NCBI GenBank assembly: GCA_964577715.1
Contig: CAZOAA010000005.1
Span: 1-64,000 of the forward strand
Reading direction: 5' to 3'
Origin: SUP05 sp964577715
GTDB lineage: Bacteria; Pseudomonadota; Gammaproteobacteria; PS1; Pseudothioglobaceae
Length of the DNA: 64,000 nt
A program made the position numbers and the translations under genes. The notes under the pieces are model-generated. The model did no database searches. It worked only from the letters and a program-made list of their open reading frames with translations, and was not told the origin of the DNA. Shown one piece after another: positions 24,681 through 33,275 of the stretch. Within the stretch, counting starts at the first letter, position 1, and every line of letters starts with the position of its first letter.

Positions 24681-27026
24681 TTACGCTGTCAAACTAGCAA
24701 ACAATAATGGTAATTGCTCCGGCAAACGATTTACATCTTCAATAACTGTATAATTACTCTCACCAAAAATACGTTTCACATAACTATCTGCATGTGGATC
24801 AAGTGTTAGACAATAAGTTAAAACGCCTGTTGTGTAAAGCTCCTCAACTGCTTTTTTAGTATCAAAACGCAAGTGTTGCGGATCCATCTCATCAATATCT
24901 GCCGGCTCTCCATCAGTCACTAATAGGATTAATTTACGTTTTTCAGGTTGTTTCATCAAATGATGACCTGCATGGCGAAGCGCTGTACCCATTCGTGTTG
25001 ACAACCCTCCTTTCATGCCAGACAATCTAGACTTAGCGTCATCGTCAAAGTGCTGATTAAAGTCTTTTAAACGGAAATATTGCACATCATGACGACCGTC
25101 TGAAGCAAACCCATGTAGTGCAAACGGATCACCAATACCTTCAATCGCTGTCGATACTAAAGTTGCCGCTTCACGTGTTAACTGCAGAATAGTTTTATCA
25201 GAATCACCGACTGTTTCATTGGTAGATTCTGACAAATCTAGCAACACCACAACTGATAAATCACGTGTATTTAATACATTACGCATGGTAATGCGTGGAT
25301 TCGGCTGTTCACCCATACGAATGGAAATCATCGCATCAATTGCCGCATTAATATCAACCTCGTCACCATCTTCCATGCCACGCTGACGCTGAACGCCAGC
25401 TGGGGTTAGTAAATCAATAATCTGTCGGATTCTATGTGCAATTGGCTTGTGCTCAAGCAAGATGTTATCAATTTCTTCAGGGTCACCTTTTGATGGTCGG
25501 CGTTCATAAATCGTTGCCCAATCAGGGCGATGTAACTGAATTTGATAATCCCATTCATGATAATGATAAGGATCCGAAATAGGCTCCCTACCCATTGTTT
25601 CATTAAACGAAGTGGCGTTGTCTGTTAGATCATCTTCATAAACACGCATCTCATCTTCACAAATCCAAACTTCTTGTGCATCATCACCGGCTAATTCACA
25701 GTCAACCTCATGTGCCATCATCAATGGGCTAACCTTATAACGCACTTGTTTTTGACTAGCAGCTACATATTCAACGCCTTTATCCCAGTTAATATCCTCA
25801 AAGTGCCAAATAATACGATTATCGTCTCGATAATCCACACGGTAACGCTCTAAGATTCTCAAACTTGGTACAGCCTTTCTGCCGGAGAAAATATTGTATA
25901 ACTCAATACCCATTAACCATGCGTAATGATTGTCGTCTTGCTTTTCTTCAATTTCTTCGTGGAATTTTTTCGCAAAGGCATTCAATTGTTCATCAGGACC
26001 AGTCACTGTATCATCTAACAATTGCAGAGCGAAATCTTCCAAAATCTTCATAGTTTTGTGTTCAGGATTTTCTTCATGCTCAAAACGCATTAACGAACAC
26101 CATAAATTCTTGAGGCCAGGAAAATCTTGTGTTGCTTTATATTCAACACGTGCATCTTCTAATAGTCCAACAAAAAACATCTGTGCAGGGCTGAGCTGCT
26201 CGGCCGACATAGACTTACTGGTATACATTAAATGTGCAGCCATATGCGCAACGGTAGCACGATAAATCTCTAAACCTTCAATACCTTCAATATCATCAAG
26301 TGCATCTGGTACATATAACAAACCCTCCTCAACATACGGTCTAAAGTCTGTATAGTCTGCACCAGTTGGACGAATAAAAAAATCACGCCCCCATAAGGCA
26401 CGCAAGTAAAAATTCAACTTGCGTTGTACCTTAACGAACAATACACCGCGTCGCTCTTTTTCAAGCATAGCACGTGAATCAGCTGATTCCAATGCAAAGT
26501 ATGAAGTAAGATTATTAAAATCTCTTCGGTAAGCCTTGGCGCCAAAATTAGCCCATCTTCTTAGGCCACTCAATGTTAATTTTGACAATAACTCATCAAT
26601 GTGCAGCAACATTGGGCGCAAACCTCGTGCTGCAGTTGATGCAAGCTGGTGAATTAAAGTTAAATAACCACGAACCAGTTGAGCATCGCCTAAATGTCTT
26701 GCAACTAATGGAAGGCTAGATAACAACAAAGAAATCACCTCACCGGACGTTAAAGATGAGGCCTTCATAGCAGCAGTCACACAATCAGGAATAATGTCTT
26801 CACCACACTCTTTGGCAATTTGTGGCATAACCTCAAGATAAGTAACAACAAGATCATTGCCTTTACCCAAGCTACATAATGATTTAGCACCATCTAGATA
26901 ATCTTTAAGTCCTGCAGGGGAAATAACACGTGCAGCATCGACAAAAGTCGCATCTAATACGCTTTTTACCTCTGGGGCAATTTTCTCTAAAAATTCCGAA
27001 TAATCTTCAAGAACAACTTTTGACAT
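24681..27026 (-). CDS. cbbO: RuBisCO activation protein CbbO (von Willebrand factor A domain)
   Basis: A 781-residue CbbO. The C-terminal third has a VWA domain with a MIDAS motif, DLSESTNET near residue 595, and LVTDGEPADIDE. The N-terminal two thirds are helical and carry the CbbO/NorD-type segment before the VWA domain. CbbO binds RuBisCO through the VWA domain and works with the AAA+ ring CbbQ to remove inhibitory sugar phosphates. It follows cbbQ by 65 bases. Confidence 0.92.
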   Translation of the reverse strand: MSKVVLEDYSEFLEKIAPEVKSVLDATFVDAARVISPAGLKDYLDGAKSLCSLGKGNDLVVTYLEVMPQIAKECGEDIIPDCVTAAMKASSLTSGEVISLLLSSLPLVARHLGDAQLVRGYLTLIHQLASTAARGLRPMLLHIDELLSKLTLSGLRRWANFGAKAYRRDFNNLTSYFALESADSRAMLEKERRGVLFVKVQRKLNFYLRALWGRDFFIRPTGADYTDFRPYVEEGLLYVPDALDDIEGIEGLEIYRATVAHMAAHLMYTSKSMSAEQLSPAQMFFVGLLEDARVEYKATQDFPGLKNLWCSLMRFEHEENPEHKTMKILEDFALQLLDDTVTGPDEQLNAFAKKFHEEIEEKQDDNHYAWLMGIELYNIFSGRKAVPSLRILERYRVDYRDDNRIIWHFEDINWDKGVEYVAASQKQVRYKVSPLMMAHEVDCELAGDDAQEVWICEDEMRVYEDDLTDNATSFNETMGREPISDPYHYHEWDYQIQLHRPDWATIYERRPSKGDPEEIDNILLEHKPIAHRIRQIIDLLTPAGVQRQRGMEDGDEVDINAAIDAMISIRMGEQPNPRITMRNVLNTRDLSVVVLLDLSESTNETVGDSDKTILQLTREAATLVSTAIEGIGDPFALHGFASDGRHDVQYFRLKDFNQHFDDDAKSRLSGMKGGLSTRMGTALRHAGHHLMKQPEKRKLILLVTDGEPADIDEMDPQHLRFDTKKAVEELYTTGVLTYCLTLDPHADSYVKRIFGESNYTVIEDVNRLPEQLPLLFASLTA

Positions 27027-27091
27027 AATAAACTACCTTGGTTAATTATTCCGAATCAACACTTGTTTAGCTATTAATTATTAAATATTGC

Positions 27092-27907
27092 TTAACCTAA
27101 AAACGTCTGAACGGCAGCATTTAATGTATCTCGCATATCTGGATCATCCGTAAGTGGGGTAATCATCGTCATGCTACACGCTGCTTCTGCACTAACACCT
27201 TGAGCAATCAACTGGCCTGCATATACCAATAAACGCGTTGATATACCTTCATCTAATCCATGACCTTTAAGGTTACGAGCACGATGTGCAATTTGTACTA
27301 ATTTTTCAGCCATTACTTTATCAACGCCTGACTCTTTAGTAACAATCTCAACTTCTAACTCAGTCTCTGGGTAGTCAAAATCCATACCGCCAAAACGTTG
27401 TTTAGTTGACTGCTTAAGGTCTTTCATTAATGACTGGTAACCTGGGTTATAAGATATCACCAACTGAAAATCTGGATGTGCTTTAATAAGCTCGCCTTTT
27501 TTATCTAAAGGTAATTCACGACGGTGATCTGTTAATGGGTGAATCACAACCGTAGTATCTTGGCGCGCTTCTACAATTTCATCAAGATAACAAATAGCAC
27601 CAATACGTGCAGCTGTTGTTAACGGGCCATCTTGCCATTTTGTTCCATCTTTATCAAGCAGGAAGCGACCAACTAAATCAGAAGCTGTCATGTCTTCATT
27701 ACAAGCAACACTAATAAGAGGCTTGCCTAATTTCCAAGCCATATATTCAACAAAACGAGATTTACCACAACCTGTAGGCCCTTTAATCATCATTGGCATA
27801 CGAACACCATATGCCGATTCATAAAGTTCTATCTCTTTATCAATAGCCTCGTAATATGGCTCATCTTTAATAATGTACTCCTTTGGATTTACCGCTGTAT
27901 CTGACAT
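27092..27907 (-). CDS. cbbQ: RuBisCO activase AAA+ ATPase CbbQ
   Basis: A 271-residue MoxR-type AAA+ protein. GPTGCGKSRF (residues about 44-53) is Walker A, ICYLDEIVEA is Walker B, and SYNPGYQS contains sensor 1. GISTRLLVYAG near the end is typical of the CbbQ/NorQ group. With CbbO it makes the motor that reactivates form I RuBisCO. It is in the order cbbL-cbbS-103aa-cbbQ-cbbO, which separates it from NorQ of nitric oxide reductase clusters. Confidence 0.94.
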   Translation of the reverse strand: MSDTAVNPKEYIIKDEPYYEAIDKEIELYESAYGVRMPMMIKGPTGCGKSRFVEYMAWKLGKPLISVACNEDMTASDLVGRFLLDKDGTKWQDGPLTTAARIGAICYLDEIVEARQDTTVVIHPLTDHRRELPLDKKGELIKAHPDFQLVISYNPGYQSLMKDLKQSTKQRFGGMDFDYPETELEVEIVTKESGVDKVMAEKLVQIAHRARNLKGHGLDEGISTRLLVYAGQLIAQGVSAEAACSMTMITPLTDDPDMRDTLNAAVQTFLG

Positions 27908-27940
27908 AAATTACTCCATTATTTACTTACATTTAAATAT

Positions 27941-28252
27941 TTATTCTTCATCATCTGTTTCTACTTCGCCAGACCATCCAGCCTTTTTAGCATCTATAAA
28001 TGCCTTGTAGTGAATTTCATGATGACGTTTTGCTAATTCTGGCGGCAATTGGCTGACTAAGCAACCATATTTATCCCACTCGGCATTAACCTTTTGTAAT
28101 AAAGCGTCAATCCCGGCTAGGTTCCAACCTTCGCAAGTTTCATTTTCATCTAAAACCTCAAATACCCACGCATCACGAATAATTTTTCCAATCGTGGTCA
28201 TGCCGCCATTAATCTCATTATTAATGCCGACGTATTTATCGGGCTTATTCAT
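27941..28252 (-). CDS. Small protein between cbbS and cbbQ, function unknown
   Basis: A 103-residue soluble protein starting MNKPDKYVGINNEINGGMT and including GKIIRDAWVFEVLDE, GWNLAGIDALLQKVNAEWDKYG and an acidic tail (EVETDDEE). It lies after the cbbS terminator and 33 bases before cbbQ, so it may be coexpressed with the activase. I do not recognise a named family. Its placement makes a RuBisCO-related function plausible, without proof. Confidence 0.6.
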   Translation of the reverse strand: MNKPDKYVGINNEINGGMTTIGKIIRDAWVFEVLDENETCEGWNLAGIDALLQKVNAEWDKYGCLVSQLPPELAKRHHEIHYKAFIDAKKAGWSGEVETDDEE

Positions 28253-28272
28253 TGCTTTAGCTTTTTTGAGTT

Positions 28273-28306
28273 AAAAAAACCCCAACTATTCAGCCAGGGT
28301 TTTTTA
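28273..28306 (-). terminator. Terminator after cbbLS
   Basis: On the minus strand, AAAAAACCCT (28296-28306) pairs with GGGGTTTTTTT (28273-28283), giving a hairpin ending in a U tract. It lies just after cbbS and may let cbbLS be made in excess over cbbQO by partial readthrough. Confidence 0.75.
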
Positions 28307-28324
28307 TCTAACTATTAACAGTTA

Positions 28325-28672
28325 TTAAACTGTTTCACCGCGGTAGATAACCATTGAAGTGCCAGCACATTGTGCAAAGTTGTCAAGACCTAACAAACGA
28401 ACATGGTTGTTCGGATGCGCAGTATGACACGCTTCTACCTCTTTAAGGATAGCGTCAACGTCTGTTTCACCAAACATTGGCAACTTCCACATATACCAGT
28501 AAGAACCGTTAGCATTTTCAGGCTCAGTGTGTTCAACACTTGGATTCCAGCCTTTATCAACAATATATTGAATTTGGGTACGAGTTTGATCAGCATCCAA
28601 TTTTGGTAAATATGAAAAAGTTTCAAACTTACGGCTATCAGGATTACTTAAACTTGATTGATAATCTTGCAT
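28325..28672 (-). CDS. cbbS: RuBisCO small subunit, form I
   Basis: A 115-residue small subunit that caps the L8S8 enzyme. ETFSYLPKLDADQTRTQIQ near residue 17, YWYMWKLPMFGETDVDAIL in the middle and HVRLLGLDNFAQC toward the end are characteristic. It follows cbbL by 27 bases and ends before a terminator. A small subunit establishes form I rather than form II. Confidence 0.96.
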   Translation of the reverse strand: MQDYQSSLSNPDSRKFETFSYLPKLDADQTRTQIQYIVDKGWNPSVEHTEPENANGSYWYMWKLPMFGETDVDAILKEVEACHTAHPNNHVRLLGLDNFAQCAGTSMVIYRGETV

Positions 28673-28699
28673 TTTATTGCTCCTATATTAATTTATCAA

Positions 28700-30118
28700 T
28701 TACTTGTGCGCTACGTCAATCTTATCAACTGTATCGAATTCAAACTTGATTTCTTTCCAAGTATCCATCGCAGCTGCTAACTCCGGAGAGTGCTTAGCAG
28801 CAGTCGTAAGAATGTCTTTACCTTCTTTTTCGAGTTCACGGCCTTGGTTTCTAGCTTCAACACAAGCTTCAACCGCAACACGGTTAGCAGCAGCACCTGC
28901 AGCATTGCCCCATGGGTGGCCTAATGTACCGCCACCAAACTGTAATACAGAATCGTCACCGAAAATGTTTACCAATGCTGGCATGTGCCATACGTGAATA
29001 CCACCTGATGCTACTGGAATAACACCTGGCATAGAACCCCAATCTTGATCGAAGAAAATACCACGTGAACGATCTTCTTTAATATAAGAGTCACGCATGA
29101 TATCAATCCAACCTAGTGTTGCATCACGATCACCTTCAAGCTTACCTACAACTGTACCTGAGTGCAAGTGATCACCACCTGATAGACGCAAGATCTTAGT
29201 AAGTACACGGAAGTGAATACCATGGTGCGGATTACGATCTAATACAGCATGCATTGCACGGTGAATATGTAATAACATACCATTGTCTTGACACCATTGT
29301 GCTAATTGAGTGTTTGCAGCCCAACCGCCAGTAATGTAGTCATGCATAATAATTGGCGTACCAATTTCCTTAGCATATTCAGCACGCTTCATCATCTCAT
29401 CAGATGTTGGCGCTGTTACATTTAAGTAGTGACCTTTACGCTCACCAGTTTCAGCTTCAGCCTTTTCAATAGCTTCTTGTACAAAGTCAAAACGAGCTCT
29501 CCAACGCATAAATGGCTGTGAGTTAACGTTCTCATCATCTTTCGTGAAGTCTAAACCACCACGAAGACCTTCATAACATGCACGGCCATAGTTTTTAGCC
29601 GACAAGCCTAACTTAGGCTTAATAGTACAACCCAATAAAGGACGACCATATTTATTCATAATGTCACGCTCTAAATGGATGCCTTGCGGTGGACCATTAC
29701 AAGTCATTACGTATGCAACTGGGAATCTAATATCTTCAAGTCTTAATGCACGTAGTGCTTTAAAACCAAATACGTTACCTACTAAAGAAGTCATCACATT
29801 TACAACTGAACCTTCTTCAAATAAGTCAATTGGGTATGCAACGAATGCATAGAAGCATGTGTCGTCGCCTGGTACATCTTCGATCGCATATGCGCGACCT
29901 TTGTAGTGGTCAAGATCTGTCAATAGATCTGTCCATACAGTCGTCCATGTGCCCGTTGATGATTCTGCTGCAACTGCAGCTGCAACCTCTTCACGCGGCA
30001 CACCATCTTGTGGTGTAATTTTAAAACAAGCCAGAATATCCGTCTCTAAAGGCGTATAATCCGGCATCCAATAAGTTTCGCGGTATTCTTTTACACCGGC
30101 ATCATAAACTTTAGCCAT
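28700..30118 (-). CDS. cbbL: RuBisCO large subunit, form I
   Basis: Fixes CO2 onto ribulose 1,5-bisphosphate in the Calvin cycle. The 472 residues include GLDFTKDDEN with the lysine that is carbamylated, GRPLLGCTIKPKLGLS with the catalytic lysine, HRAMHAVLDRNPHHGIHFRV with the active-site histidine, SGTVVGKLEGD (loop 6) and the phosphate-binding FGGGTLGHPWGNAAG. Presence of cbbS and CbbQ/CbbO suggests form IA. AGGAGA precedes the start. It is divergent from cbbR. SUP05 and vesicomyid symbionts are known for form II, so form I is taxonomically informative. Confidence 0.98.
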   Translation of the reverse strand: MAKVYDAGVKEYRETYWMPDYTPLETDILACFKITPQDGVPREEVAAAVAAESSTGTWTTVWTDLLTDLDHYKGRAYAIEDVPGDDTCFYAFVAYPIDLFEEGSVVNVMTSLVGNVFGFKALRALRLEDIRFPVAYVMTCNGPPQGIHLERDIMNKYGRPLLGCTIKPKLGLSAKNYGRACYEGLRGGLDFTKDDENVNSQPFMRWRARFDFVQEAIEKAEAETGERKGHYLNVTAPTSDEMMKRAEYAKEIGTPIIMHDYITGGWAANTQLAQWCQDNGMLLHIHRAMHAVLDRNPHHGIHFRVLTKILRLSGGDHLHSGTVVGKLEGDRDATLGWIDIMRDSYIKEDRSRGIFFDQDWGSMPGVIPVASGGIHVWHMPALVNIFGDDSVLQFGGGTLGHPWGNAAGAAANRVAVEACVEARNQGRELEKEGKDILTTAAKHSPELAAAMDTWKEIKFEFDTVDKIDVAHK

Positions 30119-30162
30119 TTAAGGTCTCCTTTCATTAAAAGAACCTCCATCATACAATATCG

Positions 30163-30193
30163 ATTAAATAATGTAAAATAATATTTATTTAAT
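30163..30193. promoter_or_regulatory. Possible CbbR operator between cbbL and cbbR
   Basis: ATTAAATAA (30163-30171) and TTATTTAAT (30185-30193) form an inverted repeat in the 93-base divergent region. LysR regulators usually bind dyads there. The arms are AT-only, so chance is a real alternative. Confidence 0.35.
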
Positions 30194-30211
30194 AAATCAT
30201 CAATTTTAATT

Positions 30212-31090
30212 ATGATTAATTACACACTTAAACAACTGTACAGCTTTGAAGCTGTTGTACGCTTAAAAAGCTTTACCAAAGCCAGTAAAGAATTAAATGT
30301 TACCCAACCTGCGGTATACATGCAGATCCAACAGCTCACACAAAACATTAACTCTGATCTAGTTAACATCAAAGGCAAAACCATTACGCCCACTTATATT
30401 GGTAAAAAACTGTATCAAACTTGTTTAGAAGTTATTAACAAACTAGAGCAATCCAAATTAGACATTGAACAAACGCTTGATCCAGAGGCGGGACATCTTC
30501 AGATTGCAGTAGCCACTACCACTAACTCATTTGTATCTCGTGTGCTTGCAAAGTTTAAAAAAGAATACCCAAAAATGACATTTTTCCTAGAAGTTACAAA
30601 TAGAAAACTACTACTTGAAAAATTAAATAATAATGAAACCGACTTGGTAATTATGGGTGAACCACCCAACGATATGTCACTAGCGACTCAGTCATTTATG
30701 GAAAATCCACTCATTGCTATCGCCCACCCTGACCACCCTTTACTTAAAAACAAAAACAACTCTATTAAAACCCTAAGCAAAGAAACATTAATCACTCGTG
30801 AACAAGGATCGGGTACGCGTATTACCATTGAACGTATTACTGGTATGCAATTTAATTCAGATATTGAGATTAACTCTAATGAAGCAATCATTGAGGCCGT
30901 TCAAGCGGGACTTGGTATTGGTTTTGTATCCAAACACACAGTAAAACTAGAGCTTGAAAATGGAATCATCAAACAACTAAATGCTGAAAGGTTTCCAATA
31001 ACACGTCATTGGTATGTGGTGAATAATGTTAAAAATCAACTTTCACCAATTGCAACAAGGTTTAAAGAATTTATTATTGAAAATAGTTAA
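30212..31090 (+). CDS. cbbR: LysR-type regulator CbbR
   Basis: A 292-residue LysR protein. Residues about 5-62 are the winged helix-turn-helix (LYSFEAVVRLKSFTKASKEL, then NVTQPAVYMQIQQL). The rest is the effector-binding fold (LQIAVATTTNSFVSRVLAKF). It is divergent from cbbL, the classic position of CbbR, which activates cbb genes in response to metabolites such as RuBP or NADPH. Its last four bases overlap the end of the convergent TauE gene. Confidence 0.9.
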   Translation: MINYTLKQLYSFEAVVRLKSFTKASKELNVTQPAVYMQIQQLTQNINSDLVNIKGKTITPTYIGKKLYQTCLEVINKLEQSKLDIEQTLDPEAGHLQIAVATTTNSFVSRVLAKFKKEYPKMTFFLEVTNRKLLLEKLNNNETDLVIMGEPPNDMSLATQSFMENPLIAIAHPDHPLLKNKNNSIKTLSKETLITREQGSGTRITIERITGMQFNSDIEINSNEAIIEAVQAGLGIGFVSKHTVKLELENGIIKQLNAERFPITRHWYVVNNVKNQLSPIATRFKEFIIENS

Positions 31091-31845
31091 AGCAGTATTT
31101 TTTTAAATAAAAATACGATTGCTAATAAAATAATAACGCCTAAGGTTTTTTCCAAAGTTTTTGGACTAAACTTAAATGACCCCATATAAGAACCAAGAAA
31201 ACCGCCAACTACTACTGCAATAATTAGCGGCACATATTCCATCAAGTTAATTGAATTATATTGCAGGCGTGAAATCAAGCCAGATAGCGACACAGCCCAA
31301 ACAAAAATTGCACCAGTCGCTGCCGCTTCTTTTGGTGAGCCGATATTAAGCATAATAATTAGAGGCACTAGGTAAACACCACCACCAATACCAACAATAC
31401 CGGCCACCAAACCAAGGATTGACCCAGCCACAAGAGAGATAATAATCTTTTGTTTATGAGTTAAGTCAAACCTAAACCCAGTATCTTCCCAAAGGTAAAT
31501 ACGCACAGCAACCAAAACAAGCGATACTAATAACACCCAAAGAAAAACCTCTTTTTCAAGATGAAGCGCACCGCCTACATAAGCAAAAGGTATGGCAGAA
31601 ATTAAAAATGGAGCAACAATATGCATCCGCCCATGTTTATTTCTAAGGAAGTTATAACTACCAATAGTACTTACAAAAAGATTAAGCACTAAAGACACCA
31701 TGGGAATAACGCTAATACTCAGCCCGAAAATAGCCATTAACGCCGTATATGATGATCCACCACCCATACCTACTGATGAATACACAAATGCAACAACAAA
31801 AAATAACAATGCTAAAAGCGTTTCAAAGTACGGTGTTATTTCCAT
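31087..31845 (-). CDS. TauE/SafE family anion permease (sulfite exporter-like)
   Basis: A 252-residue membrane protein with about eight hydrophobic helices and two repeated Gly-rich segments: VGMGGGSSYTALMAIFGLS near the N-terminus and GIVGIGGGVYLVPLIIMLN in the second half. TauE/SafE proteins move sulfite, sulfoacetate or related anions. In a sulfur oxidiser, export of sulfite or sulfate is plausible, but the substrate cannot be told from sequence. It converges with cbbR. Confidence 0.82.
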   Translation of the reverse strand: MEITPYFETLLALLFFVVAFVYSSVGMGGGSSYTALMAIFGLSISVIPMVSLVLNLFVSTIGSYNFLRNKHGRMHIVAPFLISAIPFAYVGGALHLEKEVFLWVLLVSLVLVAVRIYLWEDTGFRFDLTHKQKIIISLVAGSILGLVAGIVGIGGGVYLVPLIIMLNIGSPKEAAATGAIFVWAVSLSGLISRLQYNSINLMEYVPLIIAVVVGGFLGSYMGSFKFSPKTLEKTLGVIILLAIVFLFKKILL

Positions 31846-31851
31846 GATTAA

Positions 31852-32124
31852 TTATTTTTTAAATAGTTTAGAATGACTGCCAGCTCTAACTAAGGCAAGT
31901 TCTAATATATTCTTATCAATTCGATAAATTAACAACAAGTCTGGCTTAATATGGCACTCGCGACAATTAACAAAATTACCAATAAGCTTATGGTCGTGAT
32001 ATTTTTGATCTAACTTGTTACTAGCAACCAATATAGTAATAACTTCTTTTAGTAGCCCTTTATCTTGGTTTGATAATTTTTTATAGTCTTTTTTAAACCC
32101 ACCCGTTCGAAATATTTGATACAT
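31852..32124 (-). CDS. YafQ/RelE-type mRNA interferase toxin
   Basis: Ninety residues starting MYQIFRTGGFKKDYKKL, with HKLIGNFVNCRECHIKPDLLLIYRID and LALVRAGSHSKLFKK. The closing H-K-L-I-G, R-E-C-H-I-P-D-L-L-L-I-Y and RxGSHSxLF pattern is that of YafQ ribosome-dependent RNases. It begins directly after the antitoxin stop, as in most type II pairs, and is intact. Confidence 0.85.
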   Translation of the reverse strand: MYQIFRTGGFKKDYKKLSNQDKGLLKEVITILVASNKLDQKYHDHKLIGNFVNCRECHIKPDLLLIYRIDKNILELALVRAGSHSKLFKK

Positions 32125-32376
32125 TTAATCGTCTAAATCATCAAATAAAGCCTTGACATCATCAAAGCTCTCACCTTTTTTAGAATACAGATCATTTAAT
32201 GCACTTTGTGTTTGTTTCGTAGGAATTTTAACTTCAAATGGAAGTCCATTATTAAGTACTACCATATTATTAAAGACACTTACTGCCTGCGAATAATTCA
32301 ACCCAACTTGCGCAAGAATTTCTTTTGCCTGATGATAGTTATTTTCTTCAACTCTGATTGTGGTTTGTGTTTTCAT
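32125..32376 (-). CDS. RelB/DinJ-type antitoxin
   Basis: An 83-residue antitoxin. MKTQTTIRVEENNYHQAKEI is the ribbon-helix-helix start, GLNYSQAVSVFNNMVVLNNGLPFEV follows, and the C-terminus is acidic (ESFDDVKALFDDLDD), ready to bind the toxin. The start at 32376 replaces a longer version from 32454 that would run 26 hydrophobic residues back into purU. An inverted repeat upstream may be its own operator. Confidence 0.85.
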   Translation of the reverse strand: MKTQTTIRVEENNYHQAKEILAQVGLNYSQAVSVFNNMVVLNNGLPFEVKIPTKQTQSALNDLYSKKGESFDDVKALFDDLDD

Positions 32377-32383
32377 ACTTAAA

Positions 32384-32405
32384 TTGTATACCAAATAACA
32401 TACAA
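32384..32405. promoter_or_regulatory. Putative operator of the DinJ/YafQ-like pair
   Basis: TTGTAT at 32384-32389 is the inverted complement of ATACAA at 32400-32405, seven bases upstream of the antitoxin start codon. Type II pairs repress themselves at such dyads. Confidence 0.4.
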
Positions 32406-32423
32406 AAGCAATTATTGTTGTTT

Positions 32424-33275
32424 TTAAGAAAAAACCACCGTCTTGTTGTTGCACGTTAGTACACGATCTTCTAGGTGGTATTGCAAGCCCTTTGCTAGGG
32501 TGATCTTTTCAATATCTTGGCCCATTTTTTTCATATCATCAGCACTGTCGCCGTGGTCCACTCGAACCACATCTTGCTCGATAATTGGTCCTTCATCAAG
32601 ATCAGCCGTGACATAATGACAAGTTGCACCAATGAGTTTCACACCACGTTCGGCCGCACGTTTATATGGGTTAGCACCCACAAATGATGGCAAGAATGAA
32701 TGATGAATATTGATAATTTTTCCACTATATTTATTGCACAACTCTTCAGGAATAATTTGCATATAACGCGCCAGTACAACCACATCAGGGTTAAAACTAT
32801 CAACCGTCAAACTCATCTTGGCAATATCACTCTCTTTTGTCTCAGTATTAATACTTACTTGCTTAAACTCAACATCATACCAACTGGCTAATTTTGAAAG
32901 CTTGTCATGGTTAGATAATACACCAACAACTTCCCCCTCAAGTTCTTGCTCATGATGCCTGTGCAATAAATCTGCCACACAATGCGATGAATTAGACCCC
33001 ATAACCAAAATGCGCTTTAACTGAGATGCGTCACTAAACCGCCAGTCCATTTTGTATTGATCTGCAATAGCAATAAAAGAGCGACGAAAATCATCAAACG
33101 AACAACTTAGTGAGCTAGACTCAATTTCAATACGCATGAAAAATCGCTGGTTTTGATCATCGAGATGATGGTGTGCTTCTTTAATATTGCCACCATTTTC
33201 AAAAATAAACTGACTTACTTTAGCAACTAGACCATGTGCGTCGGGGCAAGAAATCAATAATCGATAAACACTCAT
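32424..33275 (-). CDS. purU: Formyltetrahydrofolate deformylase PurU
   Basis: Hydrolyses 10-formyl-THF to formate and THF, balancing one-carbon pools. Residues about 1-80 are an ACT domain (YRLLISCPDAHGLVAKVSQF). The rest is the formyltransferase fold with VLARYMQIIPEELC, NIHHSFLPSFVGANPY (catalytic Asn/His region) and IGATCHYVTADLDEGPII. Its 283 residues are normal. Its start overlaps the argJ stop by ATGA. Confidence 0.94.
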   Translation of the reverse strand: MSVYRLLISCPDAHGLVAKVSQFIFENGGNIKEAHHHLDDQNQRFFMRIEIESSSLSCSFDDFRRSFIAIADQYKMDWRFSDASQLKRILVMGSNSSHCVADLLHRHHEQELEGEVVGVLSNHDKLSKLASWYDVEFKQVSINTETKESDIAKMSLTVDSFNPDVVVLARYMQIIPEELCNKYSGKIINIHHSFLPSFVGANPYKRAAERGVKLIGATCHYVTADLDEGPIIEQDVVRVDHGDSADDMKKMGQDIEKITLAKGLQYHLEDRVLTCNNKTVVFS

